Positions 11,560-25,782 of a stretch of DNA of 64,000 nucleotides are shown here, piece after piece. The first letter of the stretch is position 1. Every line of letters begins with the position of its first letter. Under the pieces are notes generated by a model. That model did not search any database, was not told where the DNA came from, and saw only the letters and a list, made by a program, of their open reading frames with translations. The position numbers and the translations under genes were made by a program. The DNA comes from Ilex aquifolium (Eukaryota > Streptophyta > Magnoliopsida > Aquifoliales > Aquifoliaceae), in the NCBI GenBank assembly GCA_951799425.1, contig OX637392.1, positions 56,473,593 through 56,537,592 on the forward strand. Direction: 5' to 3'.

Positions 11560-12170
11560 GTGCACAAATTTTTTTTGTATACCAAACTCAACACAAGTAA
11601 GACACAATTTAAGTGGTTCGGTCAAGGTGATCTATTCCACTGTAAAGAACTAGGATAACCTGAGTGTTTTATTGTTGTAGGAGTGTAAGGAGATAAGGTG
11701 AGAGCAATGAGAGCTCAAGTGAGGTACAAGTTATGAGAGATCTGAGAGATACAGAATGTCAGAGATATGAGAGTGATGCAAGATGTGATAGATGCCCCCC
11801 ATGTGTTGACGGGGCTTACATTTTATAGGTGTCTCCTAATAGATTGAGGCGGCTTAACAGCAACTAAAAAACTAATTTGATGGAGCTGGCGACCATCCTT
11901 GCAACGGATGAGACAGTTGCGGAGCTCTCCTCAAGACTAGGTTTTAGGATGGCGTGGTTGACTTCCTTACTCCCTACTCCAAAATGGCGTGGAAAAAGCT
12001 CTTGGGATGACACTGCATACTCCTTGATGATGTGGCTCTTAGAGTCTTGATGAGTCTGACTAGGCGTGGATCTCTTTTGGGTTGGACTCATTGAGTTTCA
12101 TCTAGGTGGGTCCTTTATTCAAGTTGGGCCAACAACTTGAGTTGGGCCTTGGGCCGGGCCCATCAGACAG
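11560..12170. repeat. Possible solo-LTR or TRIM-like fossil
   Basis: Same order of parts as the repeat at 3150-3700: AAGTGGTTCGGTC, CTATTCCACTG, a purine-rich GAGAG part, TTACATTTTATAGG, and an end rich in TTGGGCC words and GGGCCGGGCCCATCA. It is non-coding and the ends are not fixed. Confidence 0.35.
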
Positions 12171-13210
12171 TATATACGAGTCGAATTGAATCATATAAGA
12201 TTCACCAAAAATTATCCCAATTACATGAACATAAGTCTTATAATTACAACGTGAATTCAAAATGCATGTATTCACAGGTAAAACATACATTTTCGGTCAA
12301 TTGGATTCGAACTTGGGACCTTGAATTGATAGTATACACCTGTCACTTGCAGTGCTGGTACGAAAATGTTTGCTCCTCTTGTGTCTACTTAATTAAGGGG
12401 GGACCATAAATGCTTTCTCCACTTAATTATTTTTACTTATTACTATTCTTGAAAATTTGATTATCTATAAACAGTCTTCTACAGATGAACGACCAGCTCA
12501 TAATGAAAAAAACTGTATAAAAGTCTTAGAATGAGGTGGATGAATCTGACAAAAAAAGAGATCCGAATATCTCCTAATTGAGAAAAATAGAAGAAATCAA
12601 GATGGTGTACTTTTCAAAAGGATAAGAGTGTGTGTGTAGTAGTTATATAAATGAAAATTGAACCGAGAGAATAAATACATATACTCTCTGATGATTGCAA
12701 CTATTCAGTATAAATTGAAAATCCAAGGAATGTGGAGAATAAAAAGATATGAAAGTTGCAAATGAACTGTCATTAGATCTATTGTGCAATCAATTGAATA
12801 GACCCACCATACCACTATACCAAACAAATTTTGGTGGGGCAATTTTTTAAAATAGGGCCAACTAAGGTCAACATATCATTGCCTTTTTTAGTTCCTAAGT
12901 TGTCATCTTCATCCTTACCCCAACCTGGTTAATCAGTCTTCAATCTCTCTTTGATTTTAATCCTTGTTATTCTCAATGCTACTCTTCAAACCAATCAATT
13001 AAATCAAGTCTTATGTTCTATTTATTTGGACTCGTCTATATGAGTCCGTTTTCATCATTCATTTCGGTTACGCGCTATACGTTTATAATATTAACGCATA
13101 TATCATTATTTGGACTCATCAAGGTCGGTCCGACAAAGTTTTACGTTCACTATCAGCTACTTAATGCAACTTTCCTCCTTTATTCTGACTTGGAACATGT
13201 TGCGTTGAAT
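12171..13210. other. Non-coding junction sequence
   Basis: AT-rich sequence without a recognisable gene, TIR or tandem array. It ends where homology with 33428 begins. Confidence 0.5.
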
Positions 13211-14073
13211 ACAACAGTGACGGAGTTAGTAATATGTCTCTAATTCTAGTTTTAATTCCTTCCTTCATGGAGCCATTTTAACTTAAATCTAAATCTATCC
13301 CTGAGCTAGGTGAGGCAAAAGTTTTAACAAGAAAATGTAAACACCATAAAAAGAGAAAACAAAATGGAATACTTCTTTTTTCCAAACTTGCTTGTTGAGA
13401 ATGGAAATGTGAATATTCACAAAAAAAAAAAAAAAACAAAAAAAAAACCTTAAACTAGAGAATCATCTTAAATTTTCATTGATGTTTTCACTTCCAAACA
13501 CAACTTGTATAGGTATGATCCCAAACTTTTAAATCATAATAATATCTTAGCCTTTGCCAATTGTAATCTTTCTATCATTGCAACTTGACCATTTTGCAAG
13601 TCCATAATACAGTATTCAGTAGGTTGGTAATTGTCAAGAACAGAGAAAAAAAAAATATCAACATGTGGTCCTACTGCTCCAGTCAGATATAGTAATAATT
13701 TTTGCATTCTCAGACAGGTTCAGAGAAGCTTCCTATACCTGCTCTATTGTTATAGACTTATAGTGTTTTCAATGGGAGCAAGTTTTTAAAATTTTAAAAT
13801 TTCTTAAAATTTCAAAAGAAACCCAAAATTTTCTTAAATTACAGTGGGGGCAACTGCCCTCACCCTCCCTCCGCTCCTATTTACTTGTAATGTTGGCATC
13901 ATATCAAAAGTGATACCGTAATCTTTAACCCTGAAATAACATGGGTCAGTCATCTTCAATCTCTGATGGCAAGAATTGGTCCATTGATTACATGTGGATT
14001 CAAGTGTATACTCTAAGATAACTTGCCATATTTCTTGCATAATAAGGATGCATGGGAGAGGTTGAGTTGTGAT

Positions 14074-14220
14074 CAGGGGCGGAGCCAGGAATTCTGGTCA
14101 GGGTGGGCACTTTAATTAAGCCCTCTAATTTTTTTCCTTCTAATCAATCACACTATATAATATATTTATATTTATTATATTATATTTGATACATGAAGTC
14201 CATTTAACATAAAAAATGCG

Positions 14221-14251
<31 letters not shown>

Positions 14252-15005
14252 TATATTGTCAGGGGTGAAGTCATGAATGTCTATGAGGGGACAAATATAA
14301 CTGGTATAAAAAAAATATTTAGCTGAAATTGATACAAAAAAATTCAGTTCAAGAATAACAAAAAATTAAGAATCAAAACAAAATTATTGTAAAATAATAA
14401 ATTCAATTTTTATTTAGCAGAAGTAAAATCCTAACAAAAAGACAAAAAAAAAAAATTTAGTACATTTTTAACCTAATTATATATTTCAATAAAATATAAA
14501 TTTTTTAAAAATCACTAAAATTTTGTATATGAATTAAATGTAAATTAATTTTTCATTAATTTTCTATCAATGGGCACAATCACAAGTCCATAGTAAAATT
14601 ATTCTTTATTTAGTTGCAACTAGGGATTTTATACCCTTTTCTCCCTTTAGTCAAGTGGGCCAAAAGTTTTGTTTTTTAATGGTGGGTGGGCCAAAATTTT
14701 TGTTTTTAATGTTGGGCTAAAGTTTTGTTTTTTTAATAGGTTTGGATGAATTGTGATAGGTCAAATATTTGATTTTTTAATAAGTTTTGGTAGATAATAG
14801 TGGGCTCAAATTTTTTTGTTTTAAATGGACTTAATTTTTTAATTTTTTTGGGTAAATAATGTGGGCCTAATATTTTTATCTTGGATTTTGGGTGGGCACA
14901 AATAATATATTATACAAATTTATAATATATATACTTAACTAAAAAAAAAAAAAAATTTGAGGGGGGGCACGTGCCCACCCTGGCCCTAGCCTCCCTCCGC
15001 CCCTG
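14074..15005. mobile_element. Non-autonomous hAT element with 8-bp target duplication
   Basis: The left end is CAGGGGCGGAGCCAG and the right end is the inverse type, CTCCGCCCCTG. It is flanked by GTTGTGAT at 14066-14073 and 15006-15013. Unit 3 has the uninterrupted site near 34815-34825. The 932-bp inside is AT-rich, with an (AT)n run at about 14235-14258, and has no transposase. It inserted after units 2 and 3 separated. Confidence 0.92.
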
Positions 15006-18000
15006 GTTGTGATGCATTTTTGTTCATATTGGCACTAGGCAATGAATAATATAAGTCTCTCTCTCTCCACCCATTCCTTATCCTTTTTGTAAATGCCTTG
15101 TTATAATCGAAGGAAAGCTATTCCTTTGGCTCACATAAAGAAGGCCTAAAGCATGAAAAAACAAAACTAGCAATAAACATATAATTAAGTTCCTTTGGAT
15201 GTAATATGAGTAGTTTCCGTTCATACTATTAATCTCACTTACCCGATAGTGTTCAGTTATCATTACCACCCCTACCCACAACAATAACAACAACAATAAT
15301 ATAGAAATAAATCCAAAAATCTAAACGATATCTTATTCATTTTTATATGTGAACAAGATCAGGTTACCGTTCAAGAAATAATTAAATACTTGAAATTAAA
15401 GATGGGTTATTGACTCTAACCCTAAAAACAATGGGATATGGCTAGGTTGTTATATTATATTGCTTGATACATGTACAATCCCAATTTCGATATTGCCTAG
15501 CTGGCGCAAACAAAGCCATCCGGCCCTACCGGATTAGGAATGCGAAGGCCTTTCAAATAGTATCTATTCAAAGATTTTTATAAGGATAATGAAGTAAGGT
15601 GAGTATGTTTGAGAGATTAAAAAAATGTCCATTTTCCGATATGATCTTGGATCGAGTAACATTTTATAATTTAATGACTTGAGGAGTTTGAATTAGTGTA
15701 TTCTAATCAAGGCCAACTGGCTAAACTGGCATATTATAGAGCATCATGCATTGAAACTTCAAAGAAAAAATATTTTGGGGGTCCATTCATCATTTCTATT
15801 CATGATTCTCTGGAAAATCATGGCCAAGAATGAATAAATAAATAAAATAGACCATCACTCTCTAATGTTCTTTCTTTTCAATAGCTGAAAATGTATGATG
15901 ATGAGGAGAGAAGTCAAGATCCAATCGACAAAAAACAATTCGTTTTAGGTTTTTTATCTGGGTTCGAGCTTCGTTCTTCCTTTATGGTGTAACAAATTTT
16001 TTTCGTTGAGAAAAAAGGTTTTCGTACTTTGTACCCATTATGTATGTTTATATTTGTTTGGGGAGAACCAAAAAGAATAAATGGGAAATAAAAATTTAGA
16101 TTGTGTGCTTGAAATTCAAAGTCAGAATTCCTATCTCATGCCTTATTGACCTTTTGTGCATAGTGCCAACACATTCACCATTTCATTATCTTCATCCAAC
16201 TTCATCACCACCCCTTGATGGAGTCAAACAATCAATCAAACAAGGACCATCTTTGAGGGGGAGAGAGAGAGATGCACATGGGATAAGCATAAATTCAACG
16301 GTACAAAAATGTACAACTCAACTCTTAATTAAAAACCCTAAGCCCATATCAACAACTTAAAATCTTTGATTATCAACAATACATACACACGTGTATTGTA
16401 TGGTGATTAAGAGATACAAAGATAATTCATTACACAAAAAATTACATTGTTACGAAATTTAAAAAAAAAATCTAAATGTAAGTAATTTTAAGAGGAACGC
16501 AAAGAGGCCATTTGAGTAAGAAAAACAACTTTATATTAGTTTGAAATTGGCCATAGTTTCAGCTAAGAGATTGGATGGTCAATGCTAGCACGATGAACAC
16601 TATTTGATTTCAATGCAATAATGGGTAGGGGTTGACTTCTCCATGTTACAATTAACTCCTCACCCTTATCTTGTTATTTCTAGACGCACCCAGGAAGATT
16701 ATAGAATCTTTGAAATTTAATTCTCTATGTTTGTTTGATTAAGAAAAAAATAATGATAGAAAATAAAAGTGGTAGAAAGTAAAGTGAAAGAAAAAAAAAT
16801 ATATTTTTTTTCATGCATTTGGTTAACACGAAATATATACAAGAAAATTTTAAAAATTTTCTTTCTATAATTTGAAAAGCAGGAAAGTTACAAGAAAATT
16901 TGTTTAAATATTAATATTATTCTTATTTATATTAAAGAGATTTATATTCAATAAATAATAGATATGATTATAAATGATTTTGATATAAATTGAACAATAT
17001 TCAAAATGACACATGACTTGGAAATAATATGAATCCAACATGACACAATCTTTTTATCTCTACTTTGGGTTTGATGATGGAACTTCATATTGATATAGAA
17101 CATGTTAGATCGTGTGTGAATGGGATGAATCATTCATCGTACTCGCACGTGAAAGTGGAAAAATGTTACGTGGGACCTACTTGTTTCCAATTTTCAACAA
17201 TGTGGTACCCACTAACAGCTGCCCTTTCTTGGAGTCCAGGGGTCCCCCAGGTTTGAACATAAGCTTGCCTCCTCTTCCCCAAAATTACAAGAAACCATTA
17301 CTTATTTTATTTTATTTTATTTTTTTACTACAGAATGTTCAGAATTGTGCCGATTACTTTGTCGAGTGTAACGACTGGTCGCCGTAATTTGAACAGAATT
17401 GAAATATATTCAACTTGTGCTGATTACTTTCTCGAACTCATCGACTGATTATCGTGATTTGAGAGAAAGAGAATAACTCATCACCCTCATAGAAAGACTC
17501 ATCTAACATTTATTTAATCAACCCTCCCTTTTTTTTTTACTTATCATACAACAGAAAAAAAAAAATAACAAAATTCAACAGACATAATCACATGATACCT
17601 AAAGTCCAAAATTTAAATCCAAACAAGAACCATTAGAATCCTCTATTGTCCAAACCCTAAGAATTGTTCTGATTAGATAGAATAATGTTATTTAAACAAA
17701 ATTTATTTTCTTTATTTGCAGACTTAATCACTCACTCTCTTTGGATTGACAGTGAACTCTATTTTATTGGTTAAGGTCGTTATTAATTTAATGATTATGA
17801 TGATTAAATCAATAAATAAAATTAATAAATTAATTTTCAAATAAAAATTTTCAATTAGATAAATGCACTATAAATGACTATTTGAGTGCAAATGTACAAA
17901 CACCACATGACTTGACTACAGTACCGAAATTTTTTTTGGTATCATATCTCTAAATTTTATTATATTAATGGGTCTTTTATAATTTTTTATGGTCATTTTA

Positions 18001-18013
18001 TAACAAAAAAAAA
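15006..18013. other. Unit 2 spacer without genes
   Basis: It is homologous to unit 3 at 35150-35428, 44533-46860, 51765-52777 and 55320-56080. No open frame here resembles a protein. At 15806-16300 it keeps about 500 bp that unit 3 lacks near 44970. Confidence 0.7.
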
Positions 18014-18656
18014 AATGTATTACCTTTGCCGGTAATTTTATTATTTTTGTGCTAATTGTGATCGGTCCTAACATTTTAGGATTTTATGACTTTTGTTGTA
18101 ATTGTTAGGATCGATCTCAACTACCAAAAAAGTGATAAATGATAATGGTAATAAAAATACTCACAAAAGTGATAGATTTTTTCGTATTTAAAAAAGTGGT
18201 AAAAATAGTTATCATAAATATAATAAAAACACTCACAATAGTGATAAAAATACCTATAAAAATGATAAATCAACCACAAAAAAGTAAATTTTTTAGTTGT
18301 AAAATTAACTACAAAAGTTATAAAATATCCTCGTAAATAATAAATTTTAGAGGTATGAAACCGAAATATTTTTAACTGAACCATAGTGAAGTCCCCAAAA
18401 TCAAAGCTAGTGGGACCCTCAATTTTGTTCCGATTTGGCAAGTCTGGGTCAATGACTTGGATGGTTTTTGGACGGTGATAACATACATGTCCCCACCATA
18501 ATAATTAACCTCAAACTTCCTACGTGACTGTCTGATTTAAAAAATAAAAAAATAAAGAACTATCCAAGAGAATCATAAAACCTTACACACTTTAAAGTTT
18601 AAAGTGATTTTTGAAGTGGAAGTAGTTTCAAGCCACTTGAAATGACAATACAACAA

Positions 18657-19527
18657 GGGCATGTTTGTTTGGAATATTAGATTTAGGTGGTATTAGAAAT
18701 ATTATATTATACCCGATCTTAAACTTTTATCACATCTTCCTTTTGTTTGTTTGTTCAATAGGTACTATAGTGGATCCCACAAACAACCCTCTATTCTAAC
18801 ACATCTTCTATAACAAATATATCATTTTACCCTTAACATCATTCATTTCATTTTATCATTAATCATCTATACAAGGAAAAAATTTAAAATAATTTTAAAA
18901 AAAATTAAAAAAAAATCGGTAACACCGTACGCTTAAACATAATATAAGAAAAAAATTCAAAATAATTTTTTAAAAAAAAAATTTAAAAAAAATCGGTAAC
19001 ACCGTAAGTTTAAACATAATACAAAGAAAAAATTCAAAATAATTTTTTTAAAAAAAAATTTTAAAAAAAAACCGGTGACACCGTACGTTTAAACATAATA
19101 CAAAGAAAAAATTCAAAATAATTTTTTTTTAAAAAAAAAAAAAAAGGTAACAACGTACGCTTAAATATAATACAAAGAAAAAAAAAATTAAAAAAAAAAT
19201 CGTTGACACCGTACGTTTAAACATAATATAAGGAAAAAATTCAAAATATATTTTTTATATATAAACTCTTAACAAAGGAGCGCATTCGTATCAATTTGCA
19301 TGTTTGTACCGTCCTTTCACTTGTACCGGGAAGATAATACCACCTGGTAGGTGGTATTGCTTAGTACCATATAGAAGGCATTAAAATCCCTGTTCACACC
19401 GGGTCGGTACTACTATCCGAAAAATAATACTGAACGAAAAATACCAAACAAACAAGATATAAAGTGGGCCCCACATACTATTTCCCTAATACCACCCCTT
19501 TGTAACCACCCATATCTTGGAAGCAAA
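18657..19527. mobile_element. TIR-type insertion with internal minisatellite, unit 2 only
   Basis: It starts GGGCATGTTTGTTTGG and ends with a partial inverse, CTTGGAAGCAAA. Units 1 and 3 have the unoccupied site near 590-610 and 56460-56475. CAA at both edges may be a 3-bp target duplication but is ambiguous in this CAA-rich site. No transposase; class uncertain (PIF/Harbinger-like or hAT-like). Confidence 0.7.
18890..19245. repeat. Minisatellite, about 55-79 bp period, five units
   Basis: Five units each have CGGTAACACCGTACG or a close variant, followed by TTTAAACATAATA and an A-rich stretch. They start near 18917, 18993, 19072, 19146 and 19201. The core word is partly palindromic (CGGTnACACCG). 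Confidence 0.85.
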
Positions 19528-19624
19528 CAATCCGATAACCAGATTTTTTTTTTTATTCACGTCTGCGCTAAAAAATTTATAAGAGATAAATTTTTTATGA
19601 CTTGACTTCAAGAGAATTACTAAA

Positions 19625-20830
19625 GGGTTGTTTGATAACACCACTTAAGGTTTAAAACTAAATACTTTAAGCATTTTATAAATTAAATCCGTTTGATAAC
19701 CTAAAACTTATACTACTTAATATTTTAAGCACTTCTTTAAAATAAGCTAAGATTTTAAGTAGCAAGCCACCTACTTATCACTTAATACTGAAAATGTTAG
19801 TCAGTAAAGATTTTATCAATTTCTCATAATAGACAAATATACCCTCACCACCATTGTGTCATCGCCATCACCACCACCGACGCCACCACTACCACTACCA
19901 CCACCACCATTGTGCCACCGTCACCATCACCATCGTTGTCACCACCACTACCATTGTGTCACCGTTATCACCACCATGGTCGCCACCACCACCATCATTA
20001 TCACTACTATTGTCGCCACCACCACCACCATCACCATCACCAGCGTCCGACCATTTTGTTGCCGTTACCACCTTTACCATTTTGTCACCGCCACCACCAC
20101 TGTCGTCGCCACCACCACGACTACCACTACCATTACCATTGTGCCACTGCCACCATTGCCGCCACCACCACCACCATTGCCACCACCGCCACTACCATTG
20201 TGTCGCTGCCACCCCCACCATAATATTGCCACCACCATCGCTGCTGCCACCACTACCATTGTGTTACCTTCATCACCACCATTGTCGCCACCACCACCGT
20301 CACCACCATTGGGTTCCCGTCACCACCACTACCATTATGTCACCGCTACCACCACCATTGTACCACCGCTACCACCACCACCATTGTCACCGCCACCGCC
20401 ACCGCCACCATCACCGCCATTGCCACCACCACAACCACCATTGTGCCACCGTCACTGCCACCACCACTACCACTGCCATTGTCACCTTCACCACCATCAC
20501 CATCGACACCACCACCACTACAATTATGTCGCCACCACCACTATTATGTCAACACCACCATTGTGTTGCCGCCACCACTACCACCACCATTATGATGGTG
20601 GTGAAAAGAACAAGGCAGTTGTAAAGAGATGCTTAAAGAGAATGGCAAAGTAGAATAATAATAATTTTCAGACTTCAGCTCTTTATATTTGTCAAACAAT
20701 TTGATTAAATTCAATACTTAAATTTCAGTTGATACCAAACAGTTTGCGAATTAAAAAATTTAGCATTTAACACATAAAATTCAGCATTCAGTTTTCAGTG
20801 TTCAGCTTTCAGTTTTATCAAACACCACCT
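19625..20830. mobile_element. TIR-like element with CCACCA satellite core (unit 2)
   Basis: Counterpart of 662-1827. The satellite core spans about 19845-20595 and has diverged in length and internal order from the other two copies. Confidence 0.55.
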
Positions 20831-23800
20831 AAGTTTTGAACTCAATACTTCTGAATTTATAACTTGTCCCTTGTCTTCATTAGTCTACCCCTTGGATTTG
20901 AGAGTAATTATATTCAAGTGAGATGGTCCTTCAACAATGGTTGTTACCAACATTGGGCGATTCATGGGACGGACATTCGCAGTTCTCTTTCGTATAGTCG
21001 AACCCTATAGTCTCCCTCGCCCAAGATAAGTGGCAGAATAAGAAAATAAGGGAAACCATCTGCTAGGCTGTGCCATTGTAGTTTCAAGTGAATTTATTCT
21101 TTGCTCTTTCACATACCTAACAAGTCACTCCAAGTTTTGTCCTTTGTCCCATGTCATCTTCCTCTAATTGCCTCCACTCAATAAGCCCAAAAAGTTTGTA
21201 GTCAATTGCCTTTTTAGTTGTCATCAAACAAAAGACTCGAGGGAGTGCAACTATTTTATGGCATATCAATGACCCAACCCCTTAAGCCTCATACACACAT
21301 TTTAGGATAAGTATACAACTAGAGCTTTCAAAATTATGACACGATTTGTTAGCACGATATAAAATTAGAGAGTTTGAGTTTTCTTTAAATCACCCGTTTT
21401 ATAAACGAGTGAAGCTGATACAACACGATTAATAAATGAATCGGGTATGAGTAAAGTTAATCAAAAAGACATACACGAAACGATTTGTTTATATACCGGT
21501 TACACAACTCATATACGACACGAATTCAATATAACACGACTGGTTAGACAAACTAATCGAGTATGAGTGAAATATTTTTTTGACACGAATCACTTTCACC
21601 CAACACGATTGATAAGCCTACAAACAACCCCTATAAAAAAATTAAAAAAAAAAAGGTGGGTAACATACCAGAATTAATGGATATAAATTATTTTTTGTTC
21701 GATTTATGCGTAGTTATTAATTGTAAACATGATAAAGTAATATAGAATAAGAATGTATGAGAAAAAAAAAAAAAGTGAAAGTGCATTACACCCTTCATTT
21801 TAAAGGGTAGTTGTGAGTTACTGTTACAAGAACCGAATCCAATGTTTGTAAGGGAAGGTTAAGGAAAGGAAACAGACAGCCATTAGCCATACCCTTTTGG
21901 AGTCCTCTCAAACTACACAATCAAAAAAGGGAAAATCTCCCTTTTGTTTGCATTAATTCCAGCATAAGTACTAATCGAATTTTAATTCTCCTTTTGCCCA
22001 TTCTTGTAGAGCACTATCAATAATTCCGTGTCTCAACATATTATACAATATTAAAAATTAAATATTGATACTGCAATATTTTTTATGATGTACAAAACAA
22101 TTTTATATAAGATCAACAGTCGAGTGTGTGATAAAGTGTAATTAATGGACAATTAATAGAGCAATCAATGACAATAATATAAATATCCAGTCAACTCACA
22201 GATATGTAGTAGTTCGTTGGCGTGACCTACTCTACTCCGGAAAACGACAACAGTGGTCGGGGAACCTTTATTGATAAAATAAGGTGAACGAGATATAACA
22301 ATAGTTAACTCCAGGAGAGGTACAATAGTTATGAGAGAAAAAAACTATGTGAGGGGTGTGTAGAGAGATGTAGCGATGCTTATCTCAATGGAGAGAACTT
22401 ACAATTTATAAGCACATAGCCTTAGTTGAGGAGGTGACTTGAGGGGGAAGACACTAATTCTTTGGGGATGATAGCTACAAAATGTAAGTACAATTAAATG
22501 GTGTCTTGATCTTCGAGAGTGAGTATCTCGATAATTGCTCCCCACGTGCTCTAATCCTTCTTGGACTCCTTGGACATTAGGCTGGGTCGAATTCACAAAC
22601 TGGGTTTGACCTGTTTTTTAGCTGACTTAGGCTTACTTGATTTATTGTGTCTGATCCTGTTGAATCTAGGCTCGTCAATTTTATATTTTAAATAATAATT
22701 TAATTTTTTTAAGTACTTAGTTTAAAATTAAAATGAAGAGAAATGTAGGTGTTGATTGATTGATGGAATGATGCAATTATTTGATATTCATAAATATATT
22801 GATTGAGTTGTCTTACATTAATTTAGACTCTTGTTGCATTTTATAAATTGAGAATTCAACTTACTACCTAATATCAAATAGATTTCTCACATCATCTAGA
22901 ATAAATGTTTCAAAATATGACACTACTCGTTAATACAACACGAACACGACACGAAATTAGAAGAATTGTTATTTTTTTAAGTCACCCGTTTCATAAATAA
23001 ATGTATCAAACACGACACGATCAATAAATGAATTTGGTATGAGAGAAATCAATCAAAAAAAATATATGACAAGACTCGTTTATATATCGGTTTTACACGA
23101 TTCATATATAATACGAACCCGATATGATACGATTCATTTAAACAAATCATGTATGAGTGAAGTATTTTTTAATATGAACCCGTTAAAAATCGATATAAAC
23201 CTATTTCACTCGACACAATTGAGAGGGGTAATCTTGGGTATATATCACACTTCATTTTGCACCCAATCACATTAAGAATTAGTTGTCATGCTCTTACTCT
23301 GTCTCTACCAAAGTAAGTGGCCCGTGACTATCACATGGCATCTGGGTCTTGCCGTAAAAGCCTTTGGAGTCACGTTTCGGCGACCCTTTTTATTGTGGCC
23401 GACGTAGAAATAAGCGCCACAATAACTATGGCTTTATCCAAACACCGATAAGGTAAATATTAGGTGTACAAAATCTGATGATTCAGCTTCAAAACTATAC
23501 TTGTGGATATATACCCACCTACTTTTATACACAATATAATAAAAATAAATAAATAAAATAAAAAAGTGAAAGTGGGGAAAAAAAAAAAAACCCATCTACG
23601 GATCAAGATGCAAATATTTTTCAAGCAATTTAAATAGAATAATCAAAATCATGAGCGCATCCTCAAAAAAAAAAAAATTAGGAATAATTTGTGTTTGAAG
23701 GTACGGTGCATTGTAAATAGTTTTGAGAAATATATTTGTGGCCGTTGAATGAGTCTATTTGAGACTGTCCGATGGACTTATTGAAGTCTGTCTTGTTTTA

Positions 23801-24330
23801 TATTATAGATTAGGGATAGCTCGTGTCTGAAGGTACAGTGTAATGTGAATGATTTTGAGAAGAATATTAATAGTCATTGGATGAGCATATTTAAGACTGT
23901 TTGATGAATTTATTGAAGTCTGTCATGTTTTATATTGTAGATACCATTTTTTGATAACAAACAATATCCTATGTTCAAATTTCATATCTCTCATTATTGT
24001 ATACTTATGAATATATATTGTATACTTATGAATATATATAAGGAAATATATGTATATTTTAAATATATTTATCTAAAGTTATATTGCAGCCACAAGAATT
24101 CAAGAAGACAATAACTCAACTTCCAAGTGATCTAATTTTTTTTGAAAGTCAATATGAATTGAATCCAGTCCCACCAAGAGGGATAAAGATAGATAATATA
24201 TGTGTACCTGCCGACGTGTACTTACCGTTGGTATAAGTTGGAATATCAAAACGTTGACTGCCACCAAGTCTTTTGTGCTCCTTGCATTCCCACCATCACA
24301 TTGCCACATTAGTTTGTGGATTAAATTATA

Positions 24331-24515
24331 GTAGTAACAAAAAAGGAATTGTAAATTTATATATTTTAAATTTAAATCATAAGAGATTTCTCATTTATCC
24401 TTCATGAATATTTTTGTTTTGGTGTAGATGATCTGTATTTGATTAAATCGGAGAATAAATTAGTCGAAGTGCGTTTAAACTGATCCGAACACCCCTCCAT
24501 TGAAAAAAAAAAAAT
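24331..24515 (+). mobile_element. Second Au-like SINE copy, absent from unit 1
   Basis: It has the Au-type tail GATGATCTGTATTTGATTAA, then TTAGTCGAAGTGCGTTTAAA, and ends with an A tract at 24504-24515. Unit 1 lacks this stretch (junction near 5082). Unit 3 has it at about 61078-61283 with a different right junction, so units 2 and 3 share an insertion that unit 1 lacks or lost. Confidence 0.55.
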
Positions 24516-24875
24516 AACTTGTGAATTCATTCTTGATTTCATTCATACTTATTTTTGGTGTATAAGACTAAATGTTTTCAAATTTATGATATTTATCCCT
24601 TTGAGCCCAAAATAGCCATTCACAACTATGATCTTATCCTTTTTTATCCACCCAAAAAAAAAACATAATTATTGCAATATTATCTAATTATCCGTAATGA
24701 GAACCGTGAATTTATCCCATTGATAAAAAATGTCATTTTGAAGAGCCAAACAACCTAGATTTCTCTCTCCCTCTCCCCCCCCCCCCCCCCCTCTCTCTCT
24801 CTCTCTCTCCATAGTTGTATGTAAAAGAACTAAAAATGAAATCACTATTAAAATATTAATCTTTTATTCTTCTAG

Positions 24876-24986
24876 ATGGGCTGACCTAATGGTCATTGCC
24901 TCTAGTATTAGACTTTAAAGTTACAGATTCTAATCTCATTATTTTTCACTCTATAATAGTGTGGTAGTGCCTAACCAAAAAAAAAA
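24876..24986 (+). mobile_element. Short tRNA-derived SINE (unit 2)
   Basis: Counterpart of the SINE at 5409-5521, with the same A-box-like and B-box-like parts and A tail. Inherited with the duplicated unit. Confidence 0.5.
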
Positions 24987-25242
24987 TTACTATCCCCCCT
25001 CTTATGGTAGCGTCTAATTACCAATGTCAATCAGAGTTTTATATGAATCAATATACCACAAACATGGGAAAAAAAAACTTGAAATGAAAATCTGATGGCC
25101 GTGACAACAACAAAAATGACAATTTTTCTCACAAATTGGGATTGGATTAGAAAATCACACTACATAAAAACAATGTATTAACATATGGTATGGACGTTGA
25201 TAGATCATTCATAATGTATTAAAGAATGAGTTTTATTAACCC

Positions 25243-25434
25243 TAATGAGTAGTTTAAGTAGTAAGAAGATTGAACTATAAATTCAGACATTCTGAGTTCA
25301 AATTTTTGTAACTCCTTCAGATTAGGTCAGGAGGGAATCATCCCTTATGAATACCCTAATTTTGACGTAGATGATTTGCTTTTGATCAGACCTGATAAAG
25401 AATTAGTTGAAGTCGGTGTAAGTTGGCCCAAAAG
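25243..25434 (+). mobile_element. Au-like SINE in STP2 promoter (unit 2)
   Basis: Same element and position relative to the gene as 5776-5967. It is a shared, pre-duplication insertion. Confidence 0.6.
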
Positions 25435-25669
25435 TTTAAAGAAAGTATGTTGGAGATGATCCAATTTCAGTCATAATTCTAATTTTACATAAATTAAGCC
25501 TAGATTAAAGTTAAAAGATAAATACTCAGAAATTATTTACTATATTTTGAGTCTTCTGACAGCTACCATACTCCTTAATTTACGAAATAGACTATTGAAT
25601 TTCTATATATACACTTTCCACACCCATACAAACCTCTTATCTTCTCCTTGTCTACTCTCTCTTTCCCTC

Positions 25670-25677
25670 TATAAATA
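25670..25677 (+). promoter_or_regulatory. TATA box of STP gene 2
   Basis: TATAAATA is 113 bp before the ATG at 25783, in the same position as in genes 1 and 3. Confidence 0.7.
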
Positions 25678-25782
25678 CTGTCTACATTTTCCATATTCTA
25701 ACACTTCTCTGTCTCAATTTTCCTTTCTTCCTCCTCATTCATACCCCAAACCACTTTCTCTCTCGTGTTTACAACCACAACA

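Noticed and set aside
18121-18441. 106-residue minus-strand frame rich in Tyr and Phe
   Set aside because: AT-rich repeat-like sequence; the frame is not kept in units 1 or 3.
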